DNA of 49,770 nucleotides from positions 1 to 49,770 of IMG/VR virus record IMGVR_UViG_3300048996_000129; one strand, given 5' to 3'. The position numbers and the translations under genes were made by a program. Source of the DNA: a virus. This document shows, piece after piece, positions 37,387 through 45,545 of this stretch. The notes under the pieces were generated by a model, which saw nothing but the letters and a program-made list of their open reading frames with translations, had not been told where the DNA came from and made no database searches. Each line of letters opens with the position of its first letter. Within the stretch, counting starts at the first letter, position 1.

Positions 37387-37839
37387 ATGCCGTACATCCG
37401 GATCGCCCCGAACCTGAAGATCGAGATTGCGGACGTAGTCCGCCGACACCGCAAGCTCCTGGCCGACTGGCCGGGGCGCTTCGGCTCCAGGGCCAGGCAC
37501 GAAGGGGCCGACAGGTACGAGGCCGGTCGCTTCACGACAGCTGGCCAGGCCGAGGTCTCCGTTGAGGCGGTCCTGGATTACCGGGTCGGCTACATCTACA
37601 ACCCGCCGAACTCAGCGAACTCGCAGGAAGAGCGCCGCATCCACGTGTCGGCTGAGGCGAAGTGTCATGGCTACGGCTGCGTCGAGCCTGACTTCGATCA
37701 GGGGCACGGCCCGTACTTCTTGCTGGCCGACGACGCTGACGTCACCGCCGAGGCCCTCGTCCCGCTGGTTCAGGCGGCCCGCGAGTGGGCGCAGGAGCAC
37801 GCGGAGAAGTGCCGCGCCCAGCCGTACACCGGCCGCTAG
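37387..37839 (+). CDS. Hypothetical protein (150 aa)
   Basis: ATG at 37387 with GGAGGG near 37375. It is an alpha/beta domain (IAPNLKIEIADVVRRHRKLL, SVEAVLDYRVGYIYNPPNSA, EERRIHVSAEAKCHGYGCVE) with two Cys in a short loop and an acidic helix at the end. No family is recognised. Confidence 0.62.
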   Translation: MPYIRIAPNLKIEIADVVRRHRKLLADWPGRFGSRARHEGADRYEAGRFTTAGQAEVSVEAVLDYRVGYIYNPPNSANSQEERRIHVSAEAKCHGYGCVEPDFDQGHGPYFLLADDADVTAEALVPLVQAAREWAQEHAEKCRAQPYTGR

Positions 37840-37877
37840 ACCCGCAACCCCACTTCTTGATCCTCGAAAGGATCGCC

Positions 37878-38315
37878 ATGTCCGAGACCGTAGAGACGAT
37901 CCGCTACACCGCCGACGTCGTGCTGCTGACGGCGAACCGCAACGCTGGTGTCCTTCCGTTCGATGTCCTGCTGATCGAGCGGGGCTGGGCCCCGTTTGAG
38001 GGCCGTTGGGCGCTGCCGGGCGGGCATGTCGACGTGGGTGAGACGAGCCGTGACGCGGCTGCTCGTGAGCTGGCCGAGGAGACGGGCGTTCACGTCGAGG
38101 CCGCCGTACTGCGGCAGTTGGGGGTCTATGACGCCCCTCGCCGTGACCCGCGGGGCCGGTACGTGACCGTCGCCTACGTCGCCATCGTCGACCGGGCTGT
38201 TCCGATGGCCGGTGACGATGCCCGCGCTGCCCGCTGGTGGCCGCTGAACGGGCTGCCGGAGCTGGCGTTTGACCACGCCGACATCCTCGGCGACGTCTCG
38301 GCAGCAACCGCGTGA
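37878..38315 (+). CDS. Nudix hydrolase (145 aa)
   Basis: ATG at 37878 with AAAGGA upstream. The Nudix box GX5EX7REUXEEXGU is intact: residues 49-71, GHVDVGETSRDAAARELAEE followed by TGV. The flanking strands (VLLIERGWAPFEGRWALPGG, PRGRYVTVAYVAIVDRA) fit an ADP-ribose/8-oxo-dGTP-type enzyme. The substrate is unknown; sanitising or recycling nucleotides is likely. Confidence 0.92.
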   Translation: MSETVETIRYTADVVLLTANRNAGVLPFDVLLIERGWAPFEGRWALPGGHVDVGETSRDAAARELAEETGVHVEAAVLRQLGVYDAPRRDPRGRYVTVAYVAIVDRAVPMAGDDARAARWWPLNGLPELAFDHADILGDVSAATA

Positions 38316-38356
38316 GACGGCACCCCAACCCCCTTCGTCCCGAGAGGACTTCTGCG

Positions 38357-38587
38357 ATGTCTCCCTACCTGCTGTCCGGTGATCTGGGTGCGACCGAGGT
38401 GGGCCGTAAGGCTCGCGCGGGCACGACTGTCGCCGAGGCGATGGTTCTCAGCATCAGCGACGTCTTCGGCGAGTACGCCGAGGCCCGCGGCGCCGGCGAC
38501 CTGAACCGCATGCGGCAGATCCGCGACGGCGCCGGCCCGGAACTGCTCGCGGAGCTCGACGGCTTCGACTATCCGGCGGCGGCGTGA
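38357..38587 (+). CDS. Hypothetical protein (76 aa)
   Basis: ATG at 38357 with CGAGAGGA upstream. A helical protein (VAEAMVLSISDVFGEYAEAR, LNRMRQIRDGAGPELLAELD). No motif or membrane segment. Followed by a stem-loop. Confidence 0.6.
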   Translation: MSPYLLSGDLGATEVGRKARAGTTVAEAMVLSISDVFGEYAEARGAGDLNRMRQIRDGAGPELLAELDGFDYPAAA

Positions 38588-38609
38588 TGTGGCGCCGTAC
38601 CCCCTGATC

Positions 38610-38650
38610 GCCGTGGTGGTGGGTCGTCCCCCGCACCCCGCCACCACGGC
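38610..38650 (+). terminator. 10-bp hairpin after the 38357 gene
   Basis: GCCGTGGTGG (38610-38619) and CCACCACGGC (38641-38650) are exact complements with a 21-nt loop. No U tract. It is a likely terminator in the 159-bp gap before the next gene. Confidence 0.55.
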
Positions 38651-38746
38651 CCCACCCAGCCCCGGCACACCGCCGTGAAGGCGTCGCATCGAATGCGGCC
38701 CGGGGCGCGCACCGATCCCAATCACACCCATCGAGAGGAGCCCGTC

Positions 38747-38902
38747 ATGGGCAAGGCCAGCGATTTCTTCTTCGGTTCGCCGGAGCAGCGCGAGCACAAC
38801 GCGACCTTCAACAACTCCAGCACGGACCCGGACAGCGACGAGTACCTGGCATCGCACGACCGAGTCATCGAAGCCGAGAAGGCCGCAAAGGACGGGCGGT
38901 AA
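38747..38902 (+). CDS. Small hypothetical protein (51 aa)
   Basis: ATG at 38747 with GAGAGGAG at 38733-38740. It starts MGKASDFFFGSPEQREHNAT, is polar and helical at the end. It is too short to place. Good ribosome site supports it. Confidence 0.55.
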   Translation: MGKASDFFFGSPEQREHNATFNNSSTDPDSDEYLASHDRVIEAEKAAKDGR

Positions 38903-38949
38903 GGGGAGCTAGCAGCCCCGGAATCCACAGAAGGGGAGGTTGATCGCCA

Positions 38950-39309
38950 ATGGCCTATCGCGGCCAGTTGTCGACGTCACTGCTCAACGACCGGCAGGTC
39001 CGGGCCAAGGAGTACAACCGGTGGTCCGAGTGCCGCACCGCCTTCGCCCGCGGTAAGCGCCGGGAGATCGTCGACCGTTACAAGGCGGAGATCGAACGAC
39101 GCGGCGGACCGAAGAAGCCGGTCTGGCTGGACGTCGACGACAAGTACGACCACGTGTACATCGGAGACGGACATCACCGGGCGATTGCCCTGCTCGAGCT
39201 AGGCGTCACCGACTTCGACTTCCACTGGCGGCTGATCTCCAGGGGCGGCTGGTTCAGCCAGCCTCCTCTGGAGCGCGACGAGTTTCCGTACCACCTCGTC
39301 GGCCACTGA
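38950..39309 (+). CDS. ParB/sulfiredoxin-fold-like protein (119 aa)
   Basis: ATG at 38950. The segment VWLDVDDKYDHVYIGDGHHR followed by AIALLELGV matches the ParB/Srx-type core: a beta strand, then D-G-x-H-R and a helix. This domain is found in ParB N termini (CTP-binding) and phage nucleases. No HTH follows, so a complete ParB is not present. A nucleotide-binding or partition-related role is possible. Confidence 0.6.
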   Translation: MAYRGQLSTSLLNDRQVRAKEYNRWSECRTAFARGKRREIVDRYKAEIERRGGPKKPVWLDVDDKYDHVYIGDGHHRAIALLELGVTDFDFHWRLISRGGWFSQPPLERDEFPYHLVGH

Positions 39310-39348
39310 ATCAGCCCGCCCGATCCACGCATCCGAGAGGAGCCCACC

Positions 39349-39645
39349 GTGCACGCGTATCTGATCACTGCGAAGCCTGGCCGGCTGACCCGTGCCGTCC
39401 GATTCGCGGGCCGGTGGGCTCTGCGGCTGCTCGCCCTGGCCGTCATGTCCGGGCTGGGCGCGGTCGTGTTCTCGGTGCGCTGCACCCGCCCGATCGTCAA
39501 CTACTTGGCGACCCGGGCGGCCTGGCTGGAGCTGTGGGCAGCCTCCGTGACCGGCATCGGTCCGGTCGGGGCAGCGCTCGGCGCCGGGCTGACCGACGAG
39601 TTCATCCGCGAATTCCACAAAGGGCGCGCCCGCGCCACCACCTGA
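39349..39645 (+). CDS. Small membrane protein (98 aa)
   Basis: GTG at 39349 with GAGAGGAG at 39334-39342. One or two hydrophobic segments (LRLLALAVMSGLGAVVFSVR and ASVTGIGPVGAALGAGLTDE) flank a short linker. N- and C-terminal tails are basic, so both may be cytoplasmic. Such small proteins lie upstream of plasmid transfer genes in Streptomyces (Spd-like), which would fit the location. Confidence 0.6.
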   Translation: MHAYLITAKPGRLTRAVRFAGRWALRLLALAVMSGLGAVVFSVRCTRPIVNYLATRAAWLELWAASVTGIGPVGAALGAGLTDEFIREFHKGRARATT

Positions 39646-39655
39646 GAGGACCCTC

Positions 39656-40117
39656 ATGTTTCGTAAGCCCCGCTGGTCGGTCACCTGGCCGACCCGCCCG
39701 GACGGCGCCTACACCCAGCTGGTCCGCGCCAACGACCCGAATGACGCGGTTCGGGTTGCGGCAGAGCAGGACGTCGTGCCGAACATCGACTACGCGCTGG
39801 CGTTCGACTATGAGCCGGAGGTGTGGCGGATACGGTGCCCCTACCGGTGGCGCTCGTACCACGTAGCGGGCCCCGACTACGGCAGCGCCGAAGCGAACGC
39901 TGAGGCTTTCGTGCCGCTTCCGCTGGACACGCGGGAGATCGCGGGTCATGTCCTATCTGCCGTCCGCGTCGGTGACGTCCGTGGCCGCACGATGGGCCAG
40001 ATCGGCGCTGAGGTCGTTCAGATCGTTAGCTGGATGCGCCCGGAGGACGTCGAGGCGGTCCTGTTCTACGTTGCCGCAGAGACCTGCGGGATGAATGTGC
40101 GCACGGCGGCCGTCTGA
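39656..40117 (+). CDS. Hypothetical protein (153 aa)
   Basis: ATG at 39656 with GAGAGGA upstream. It is an alpha/beta protein (TQLVRANDPNDAVRVAAEQD, IRCPYRWRSYHVAGPDYGSA) ending in a helical pair (EIAGHVLSAVRVGDVRGRTM, VEAVLFYVAAETCG). The C-terminal portion resembles the end of the 36231 product (GRTVGEVLEL versus GRTMGQIGAE), suggesting related folds. Coupled to the DUF4236 gene. Confidence 0.62.
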   Translation: MFRKPRWSVTWPTRPDGAYTQLVRANDPNDAVRVAAEQDVVPNIDYALAFDYEPEVWRIRCPYRWRSYHVAGPDYGSAEANAEAFVPLPLDTREIAGHVLSAVRVGDVRGRTMGQIGAEVVQIVSWMRPEDVEAVLFYVAAETCGMNVRTAAV

Positions 40118-40323
40118 TGCTGATCACGTTCCGCAAGAGCTTCCGGATCTTCCCCGGCGTCCGGTTGAACATCAATCGCAAGTCGTGGTCGGTCACGTTG
40201 GGCGGTCGGGGCGGTCCCCGCCACACGATCTCGTCGACCGGCCGCCGCACCACCAGCTACGACCTTCCCGGGCCGTGGGGCTACCGGAAGACCACCACCC
40301 GACGCAGCCGAGGAGACAGCTGA
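40117..40323 (+). CDS. DUF4236-like protein (68 aa)
   Basis: TGATG coupling. The sequence ITFRKSFRIFPGVRLNINRK, SWSVTLGGRGGPRH and TTSYDLPGPWGYRK shows the R-K-S-F-R-x-x-P-G-x-R-L-N and G-x-x-T-x-x-x-L-P-G patterns of DUF4236, a basic beta-rich domain. Function is unknown. Its place before the transfer genes is typical. Confidence 0.75.
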   Translation: MLITFRKSFRIFPGVRLNINRKSWSVTLGGRGGPRHTISSTGRRTTSYDLPGPWGYRKTTTRRSRGDS

Positions 40324-40550
40324 TGCGTGTTTTCTCCTATCTCAATCGCCGCTACACGCCGCCCCAGTTTCTGGCGCTGCTACTCCCGTCGTTGGCTGTG
40401 CTGCTGGCCGTGCAGTTCGCCGGGACGGCCCTCGGGATCGAGGAGTACGCGCTCGTCGGCGCCAGCTTCACCTCCTCCATCGCTGCACTCCTGAGCGTCG
40501 CCACCCTGATCGACCGCCGCACTCTTCGGCGGACAGGCGGGCAGCCGTGA
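40323..40550 (+). CDS. Small two-span membrane protein (75 aa)
   Basis: ATG overlaps the DUF4236 stop. Hydrophobic segments are QFLALLLPSLAVLLAVQFAG and ALVGASFTSSIAALLSVATL, with a basic C terminus. It resembles the very small Spd-type plasmid spread proteins in size and topology; identity is not certain. Confidence 0.6.
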   Translation: MRVFSYLNRRYTPPQFLALLLPSLAVLLAVQFAGTALGIEEYALVGASFTSSIAALLSVATLIDRRTLRRTGGQP

Positions 40551-40624
40551 TGCGCCTTGTGTACGCCGCCGGGATGATCCTGCCGCTCCCGCTGCTCGTC
40601 ATCGCCCTCCTGATCGCCCGCTGA
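40550..40624 (+). CDS. Single-helix membrane peptide (24 aa)
   Basis: ATG at 40550 overlaps the previous stop. It is one hydrophobic helix (AAGMILPLPLLVIALLIAR). Coupling and topology support a tiny membrane component, but evidence is limited. Confidence 0.45.
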   Translation: MRLVYAAGMILPLPLLVIALLIAR

Positions 40625-40640
40625 ACGAAGGGACTTGCAC

Positions 40641-41954
40641 GTGACTGCCACCTCCGTCGAGAAGGTCAACGGCGTCGCCGTGGCCTCACCCGAGCCCCGG
40701 TTCGACCCGGTGGCGCTGGCCGAGGCGGAGGCGATCCGTACCCGAGCCGCCGCCGAAGCCGAAGCACTGCGTACCAAAGCCGCGGGGGAGGCGAAGGCCG
40801 CTGAAATCCTCGCCGGCGAACAGGCCGAGAAAGACAGGCTCACCAACGAGCGGGCCCGACTCGCGCTGGAGCGCAAGCAGGTCGACCACGACGCCTACGT
40901 TGCGAAGAAGGCCGCCGAAACAGCCAAGTCACTTGCCGAGAAGCAGAAGGGCGAGAAGGCCGAAGCGGACCAAGCCGACCGCGAGGCGCAGCAGCTCGCC
41001 GAGCAGGCGCGCAGCGAACGGTTCTGGAAATGGGGTGCACGCGGCATCTACGCCGTCGGCCTGATCATCGCCGGGCCGGTGCAGTTCATGCACTTCTGGG
41101 ACCCGAAGCGGCCGTTCCTCGTCGCCGCCCCCGCTCTCCTCGAAGGGTTCGCGCTGGTCCTCGCATTCGGTGCCACATGGGCCGTCGCCCACCGGCGTGA
41201 CGTCGCCCCGTACCGGGTCGGCATCATGCTCGGCGCGATCATCGCCGCCGGGGTCAACCTGTACGGCGGCGTGTCCGACAAGGCGATCGGCTTCAATGCC
41301 GGCCTCATTGGGGCGATCGGCTCTATCGGCGGCCCGATCGTGCTGATGGCCTACGAGCACGGCATCGCGCAGAAAGCCGACGGTGAGCCCTCGCGGCGGG
41401 AGAAGAGGGCAGCCCGTAAGGCGGCCATGGTCAAGGCTGCCGCGGATGAGGAAGCGCGCATCGATAAGGGAGCCGTCGAGGCGAAGGCGGCAGCCGAGAA
41501 GAAGATCGCTGAAGCTGCAGCCGAGGCCGAGCAGAAGCGCCGCGACGACGACCGCCGCACATCCCACGAGGACGTGTGGGAAGTTGCCGACGCGATGCGA
41601 TCCGCGCGTGGCTCGCAGTACGTCACCGAGCAGATCTGGGCCGATGCCTGGTACCGCGTCACGGGCTGCCGGACTGTGGGGATTCGCCCAGAAGTTGAAG
41701 CGCAGTCACGCCTCGCAGAGGCTCGCATGCGGGCCGTCACCGACGCCCCCATTCTCGGCGACTTGTCGCTGATCAATTCCCAAAAGGTGCCTCGCCAGAA
41801 GAAGGATCCGAACACGCCTGACGGGCGGCGTCGGAACGGCGGCATTCCGCCCGTCCGTCGACCGGGCGACACGCAGCCGTACACGGCCGCCGCAAAGAAA
41901 CAGGCAGCCCTCGAGCAGGCCTCCGCGAACGCCAGCCAGAAGGAGCAGCGATGA
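40641..41954 (+). CDS. DUF2637 membrane protein with coiled coil (437 aa)
   Basis: GTG at 40641 (AAGGG at 40628-40632); TTG at 40635 is too close to the ribosome site. Residues 24-126 are a long Ala/Glu/Lys coiled coil. Four membrane spans lie at about 132-152, 159-184, 193-211 and 217-238, with the conserved-looking NLYGG between; this is the DUF2637 layout. The C-terminal cytoplasmic part is again charged helix. DUF2637 proteins accompany FtsK/TraB translocases in actinobacterial plasmids, and here the genes overlap by ATGA, so it is a likely membrane partner. Confidence 0.8.
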   Translation: MTATSVEKVNGVAVASPEPRFDPVALAEAEAIRTRAAAEAEALRTKAAGEAKAAEILAGEQAEKDRLTNERARLALERKQVDHDAYVAKKAAETAKSLAEKQKGEKAEADQADREAQQLAEQARSERFWKWGARGIYAVGLIIAGPVQFMHFWDPKRPFLVAAPALLEGFALVLAFGATWAVAHRRDVAPYRVGIMLGAIIAAGVNLYGGVSDKAIGFNAGLIGAIGSIGGPIVLMAYEHGIAQKADGEPSRREKRAARKAAMVKAAADEEARIDKGAVEAKAAAEKKIAEAAAEAEQKRRDDDRRTSHEDVWEVADAMRSARGSQYVTEQIWADAWYRVTGCRTVGIRPEVEAQSRLAEARMRAVTDAPILGDLSLINSQKVPRQKKDPNTPDGRRRNGGIPPVRRPGDTQPYTAAAKKQAALEQASANASQKEQR

Positions 41955-44014
41955 GTCTCGACACGAACCCGCAGCTGCCCGCCGACTGGGACACGTCGAA
42001 GGTCATCCCCGGTGAGCTCGTCGACCCCCAGGAGCCCGTCGACTTCGACGATGAGGACGATATTGCGCCGGGCATTGTCACGGTGTTCGAGCCGCGTACC
42101 CCCGTCATCCGCCAGGTCGGCTCGGCGGCGATGGTCGCCGCGTCGATCACCGGGCGGGCTGCCGGTCTGACGGCACGCGGCGGTTGGATCGGGTCCTGCT
42201 GGTTGGGGCGCGGACTTCGATCGGGCAGCCGCTGGTTTGCTCACGGGGTGCGGTCGGTGTCCTACCTCGGCTACCGGTACCTGCGCACGCACGACTACCA
42301 GGAGGCAGTCGGCGGGATCACCTCGTCCACGGACTGGCGACGCAACACCGAGGAACGCCACCGGCGTTGGAAGTGGCTGGGCATCGGCACCGGCGTTACG
42401 GCGCTCCTCAATGCCACCGGCTGGTGGGCGCTCGTGAAGTACGCGGAGATGACTGCCCTCGACTTCTCGTGGGCTATCCCGCCCGCCGCCACTGCCACGA
42501 TCCTCGGCTCAATCATCACGCTGTACGGCCGCTACCGGCTCGAGAATCCTGGCCTCGCACCCGAACAGATCGTCGCCGACGAGGACCAGGACGACGGCGA
42601 AGAGCCGTTCCCGCTGGCCTGGTGCACCTCGCCCGGCCAGGTCGCCGAGTGCGTGTCCCGTGCTTTCGCATACGAGGGGATCGGCACCCGCCGCGTCGAC
42701 ATCGTCGGCCACCGCCCGTGGGGCTGGGAGATCGACGTCGTCCTCAAGGGCTCCAAGGTCGGCAAGGTCAACGCTGTCGCCGACGATCTGGACGCCCACT
42801 TCAACATCAAGACCGGTGGGACGCTCATCGACCCCGACCCCCAGGAGGCCGCGCACCTGGTGCTGCGCCTGGTCACTGCGAACCCGTTCGAGGACATGGC
42901 CAAGCCGGCCGTGCACGCCCCGAACAGCCTCGACATTTCCGACCCGCACAACCTCGGCCGCCGCATGGATGGCCGCGTCTTCGACCTGGTTTTGGAGGGC
43001 CTGCGGATCCTGGCCATCGGCGTCTCCGGTGCGGCCAAGACCACCGGTGTTCTGCGCGACCTCGCCGAGATCATCACGGCCTGCCACAACGCGATCGCCC
43101 TCGACATGGACCCCGTCAAGGACGGGCTGCGCGAATTCGACGGGGCCATGGCCACCCCGCCAATCCGCGGCAACAGGGAATGCGAGAAGTGGCTCGGCTA
43201 TCTGGTGAAGATGGCGAAGGGCCGCAACTCCGTCCGGAACCGGCTCGGCATGGGCGACACCTGGGTGGCCACCGCAGACCATCCGGCGATCTTCCCGTTC
43301 GTGGATGAGTTCATCTTCCTCAGCCAGAAGGCCAAGGAACTGTTCATCGAACTCCTGCGGATCGGCAAACAGTCCGGGATCTACCCGATCGCCGCGGGCC
43401 AGGACGCCACCAGCGACAGCATGGGCGACGCGGTCGCCGACTCCTTCACCCTGCGGATCATGCTGGCAGCCCGGCACGCGGACATCCCGCTCGTCCTCGG
43501 CCAGGGGGCGATCGCCGCCGGATTCCGGCCCGACCGGCTGGTGCCCGCCCAGACGAAGGACATCCGCAATGACGCCGGCCAGTCGTACATCAAGGGCCCC
43601 GGCCTTGACCGGCCGCTGCTGTACGGGTGGAACGAGTACAGCAGCGACTCGATCAAGCGGGCTGTCGCGGAGCGCAAGTCGGCAGGACGCCCGTGGTTCG
43701 ACCGCGACACCCTGGCCGCGGCCGGTCTGCTCCACCTCGCCGACGGCGGATCGGGCGAGCGCGTGTCAGGGGACCGTCAGATCGCCTCGGATGCGGCGGC
43801 CGTGATGGCGAACGATGGAGTCACCCGCATTCGGACCGAGGCTCTCGCCGAGGCGCTCAGCGAGCACGACCCCGACGCCTATGGGGGCCTCACCGCGGCA
43901 GGGCTCCGCAAGCTCCTGAAGGACGCCGGTGCGGGATCCCCGGTGCCGATCGGGGACCTCGACGGGTTCATCAACCCTCGCGGCTACAAGATCGACGCTC
44001 TGACTGTTTTGTGA
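41951..44014 (+). CDS. FtsK/SpoIIIE-TraB-type DNA translocase (687 aa)
   Basis: Two membrane spans (about 145-165 and 174-193) precede a domain with AFAYEGIGTRRVDIVG and a motor domain. The Walker A region reads ILAIGVSGAAKTTGVLRDL (354-372), in which Ala362 replaces the usual Gly before K363. Walker B is AIFPFVDEFIFLS (446-458) with D452-E453, and the later GKQSGIYPIAAGQDATSD matches the FtsK family. No FtsK-gamma domain follows; the tail looks like a different winged-helix-like end (RIRTEALAEALSEHDPDAYG). It probably pumps double-stranded DNA, as TraB does in Streptomyces conjugation. Confidence 0.88.
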   Translation: MSLDTNPQLPADWDTSKVIPGELVDPQEPVDFDDEDDIAPGIVTVFEPRTPVIRQVGSAAMVAASITGRAAGLTARGGWIGSCWLGRGLRSGSRWFAHGVRSVSYLGYRYLRTHDYQEAVGGITSSTDWRRNTEERHRRWKWLGIGTGVTALLNATGWWALVKYAEMTALDFSWAIPPAATATILGSIITLYGRYRLENPGLAPEQIVADEDQDDGEEPFPLAWCTSPGQVAECVSRAFAYEGIGTRRVDIVGHRPWGWEIDVVLKGSKVGKVNAVADDLDAHFNIKTGGTLIDPDPQEAAHLVLRLVTANPFEDMAKPAVHAPNSLDISDPHNLGRRMDGRVFDLVLEGLRILAIGVSGAAKTTGVLRDLAEIITACHNAIALDMDPVKDGLREFDGAMATPPIRGNRECEKWLGYLVKMAKGRNSVRNRLGMGDTWVATADHPAIFPFVDEFIFLSQKAKELFIELLRIGKQSGIYPIAAGQDATSDSMGDAVADSFTLRIMLAARHADIPLVLGQGAIAAGFRPDRLVPAQTKDIRNDAGQSYIKGPGLDRPLLYGWNEYSSDSIKRAVAERKSAGRPWFDRDTLAAAGLLHLADGGSGERVSGDRQIASDAAAVMANDGVTRIRTEALAEALSEHDPDAYGGLTAAGLRKLLKDAGAGSPVPIGDLDGFINPRGYKIDALTVL

Positions 44015-44026
44015 TGGTTTGACTAC

Positions 44027-44177
44027 TGCTCGCGAGGTGCTCGCGGGTGCTCGACCGCAGGTCACAGCTGCTCGATCGGCTGCTCGGCCAACTGCTCGCC
44101 GAATCCGAGCACCACCGCGAGCAGCATTCCGAGCGGCTGTGACCTGCAACGGAGCAGTGCCGAGCAGCTCGCGAGCA
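44027..44177. repeat. 151-bp dyad-symmetric TGCTCG array, candidate transfer or segregation site
   Basis: Six TGCTCG units start at 44027, 44038, 44048, 44069, 44081 and 44093. The opposite arm carries CGAGCA units at 44106, 44118, 44161 and 44172, plus variants CGAGCG at 44130 and GGAGCA at 44151. The unit spacings mirror exactly: 11, 10, 21, 12, 12 against 12, 12, 21, 10, 11. A 12-bp block GCAGGTCACAGC (44057-44068) is perfectly repeated inverted at 44136-44147. The gap lacks a convincing gene and lies 13 bp after the translocase stop. Confidence 0.8.
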
Positions 44178-44223
44178 CCGCCCATACCCACACATTGCGA
44201 TCGACGATGAATGAGGACCGATC

Positions 44224-44988
44224 ATGCCCGCGAAGCGCAAGCCAGCCCGCCGAACCGCCCCCGCACGGCGCCGGAAACCCGTCTCGCGCGCCCGCCCCTC
44301 CAAGAGCGTCAAGGTCCCTCGCAGCGGCCCGATTCACGCCCGGATCGGCGCCTGGATGGCCCTTAAAGCAGCCGACCAGATCGTCACGCACAAGGACACC
44401 GTCCGCTCCCGTCAGGACGCCGCGATCCTCCGCGCCACCCACGAAGGTTGCACCAAGTGTGGCGGCAACGGGCAGATCTTCACCAAGGGCAAGGACGGAT
44501 CCTTCAGCGGCTCCAAACCGTGCCCGGCCAAGCCGACGAAGACGAAAGTCTCCAAGTGGGCGGTCTACAAGAACAGTCGCTTCGGCTCGGCCAAGAAGAC
44601 CGGCCTTGTCGGCTGCTCCTGCCCCTGCGGCTGGAAGCAGAAGCCGCGCTTCCGTGACGCCAAGGAAGCCACCAAAGTGCTCCGGACGCACGAGAAGGCC
44701 AAGCATGGCGGTAAGACCGTCGGCGGCGCCTGGTACGCGCAGACCGCCGCCGCTCCGACCACGGCGCCCGAGGCCAAGCCCGCCCTCTCCAAGGTCGTTA
44801 CCGACTCCGGCATGACCGACCAGCAGTGGATCAAGCAGAACAAGAAGATGAAACCGGGCACAGCCATCTCCAAGGGTCTGTGCTGGATGTGCGTCGGAAA
44901 CGGCAAGCTGCACGGCGGCCAACAGACCCTGACCGTCTGCCGCGAGTGCAAAGGAACCGGCAAGGCAGCGACGAAGGTTGCCGCCTAA
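44224..44988 (+). CDS. Basic protein with DnaJ-type zinc fingers (254 aa)
   Basis: ATG at 44224 with GAGGA upstream. The first ~35 residues are Lys/Arg-rich (KRKPARRTAPARRRKPVSRA). Two zinc-finger halves of CxxCxGxG type occur at about 76-100 (CTKCGGNGQIFTKG with KPCPAKP) and 220-248 (CWMCVGNGKLHGGQ, CRECKGTGKA). Between them is another Cys-rich region (LVGCSCPCGWKQ). A strongly basic tail plus fingers suggests DNA binding. It lies just downstream of the TGCTCG array. Confidence 0.72.
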   Translation: MPAKRKPARRTAPARRRKPVSRARPSKSVKVPRSGPIHARIGAWMALKAADQIVTHKDTVRSRQDAAILRATHEGCTKCGGNGQIFTKGKDGSFSGSKPCPAKPTKTKVSKWAVYKNSRFGSAKKTGLVGCSCPCGWKQKPRFRDAKEATKVLRTHEKAKHGGKTVGGAWYAQTAAAPTTAPEAKPALSKVVTDSGMTDQQWIKQNKKMKPGTAISKGLCWMCVGNGKLHGGQQTLTVCRECKGTGKAATKVAA

Positions 44989-45030
44989 CCCGCCAGCAAC
45001 ATCAACCCCGTCTGACTAGGAGACCCGCCC

Positions 45031-45534
45031 ATGTCCAGCCCACCGCCCGAGCGGCACCCGATCCACGCCGCGCCCGCGGCTGGACAGAACACCGGCCCTC
45101 TCACCGACGCGGTCATCGAGGCCGCCGTCGACGACGCCATCGAGAAGGCGAAACTCCACGACATCAACCCCCAGGGCGTCATCGGGAACACGCCGGCCGT
45201 GGCCCAGCCTGGCCGTCCGCCGATGAGCAGCAAAGCCCAGGACGACAGCGTCCGAATGCTCTGCTTCGGGGGGATGACGCTGCTCACCTGCGGCGGCATC
45301 GCCCTCGTCCTGGTCGCTTCGGAGCGTGCCGATCCGACCGCTGTCGGAGTGTTCTTCGGCGGCCTCGCTGTGATCGCCCTCGCCCTTGCGCGGCTCCTGC
45401 GGCGAGCGAAGGAAACCGTCGAGGCCGCCCCTCCCGAGATCCACAACCACATCGCCGGAAACGTCTACGAGGACAAGCGCGACGTCCGCACCAAGACCAA
45501 CGCCGTATGGGCCCGGAACAACATCAACCCCTGA
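45031..45534 (+). CDS. Two-span membrane protein (167 aa)
   Basis: ATG at 45031. A proline-rich and helical N terminus is followed by two hydrophobic spans, VRMLCFGGMTLLTCGGIALV (about 74-95) and VGVFFGGLAVIALALARLLR (about 103-123), then a soluble C terminus (EIHNHIAGNVYEDKRDVRTK). Topology and position resemble Spd-like accessory proteins of plasmid transfer. Family not certain. Confidence 0.65.
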   Translation: MSSPPPERHPIHAAPAAGQNTGPLTDAVIEAAVDDAIEKAKLHDINPQGVIGNTPAVAQPGRPPMSSKAQDDSVRMLCFGGMTLLTCGGIALVLVASERADPTAVGVFFGGLAVIALALARLLRRAKETVEAAPPEIHNHIAGNVYEDKRDVRTKTNAVWARNNINP

Positions 45535-45545
45535 AGGAGAACAAC

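Noticed and set aside
44019-44210. 63-codon plus-strand frame over the TGCTCG array
   Set aside because: The composition follows the repeat, there is no ribosome site, and the mirror-symmetric DNA explains the pattern better.
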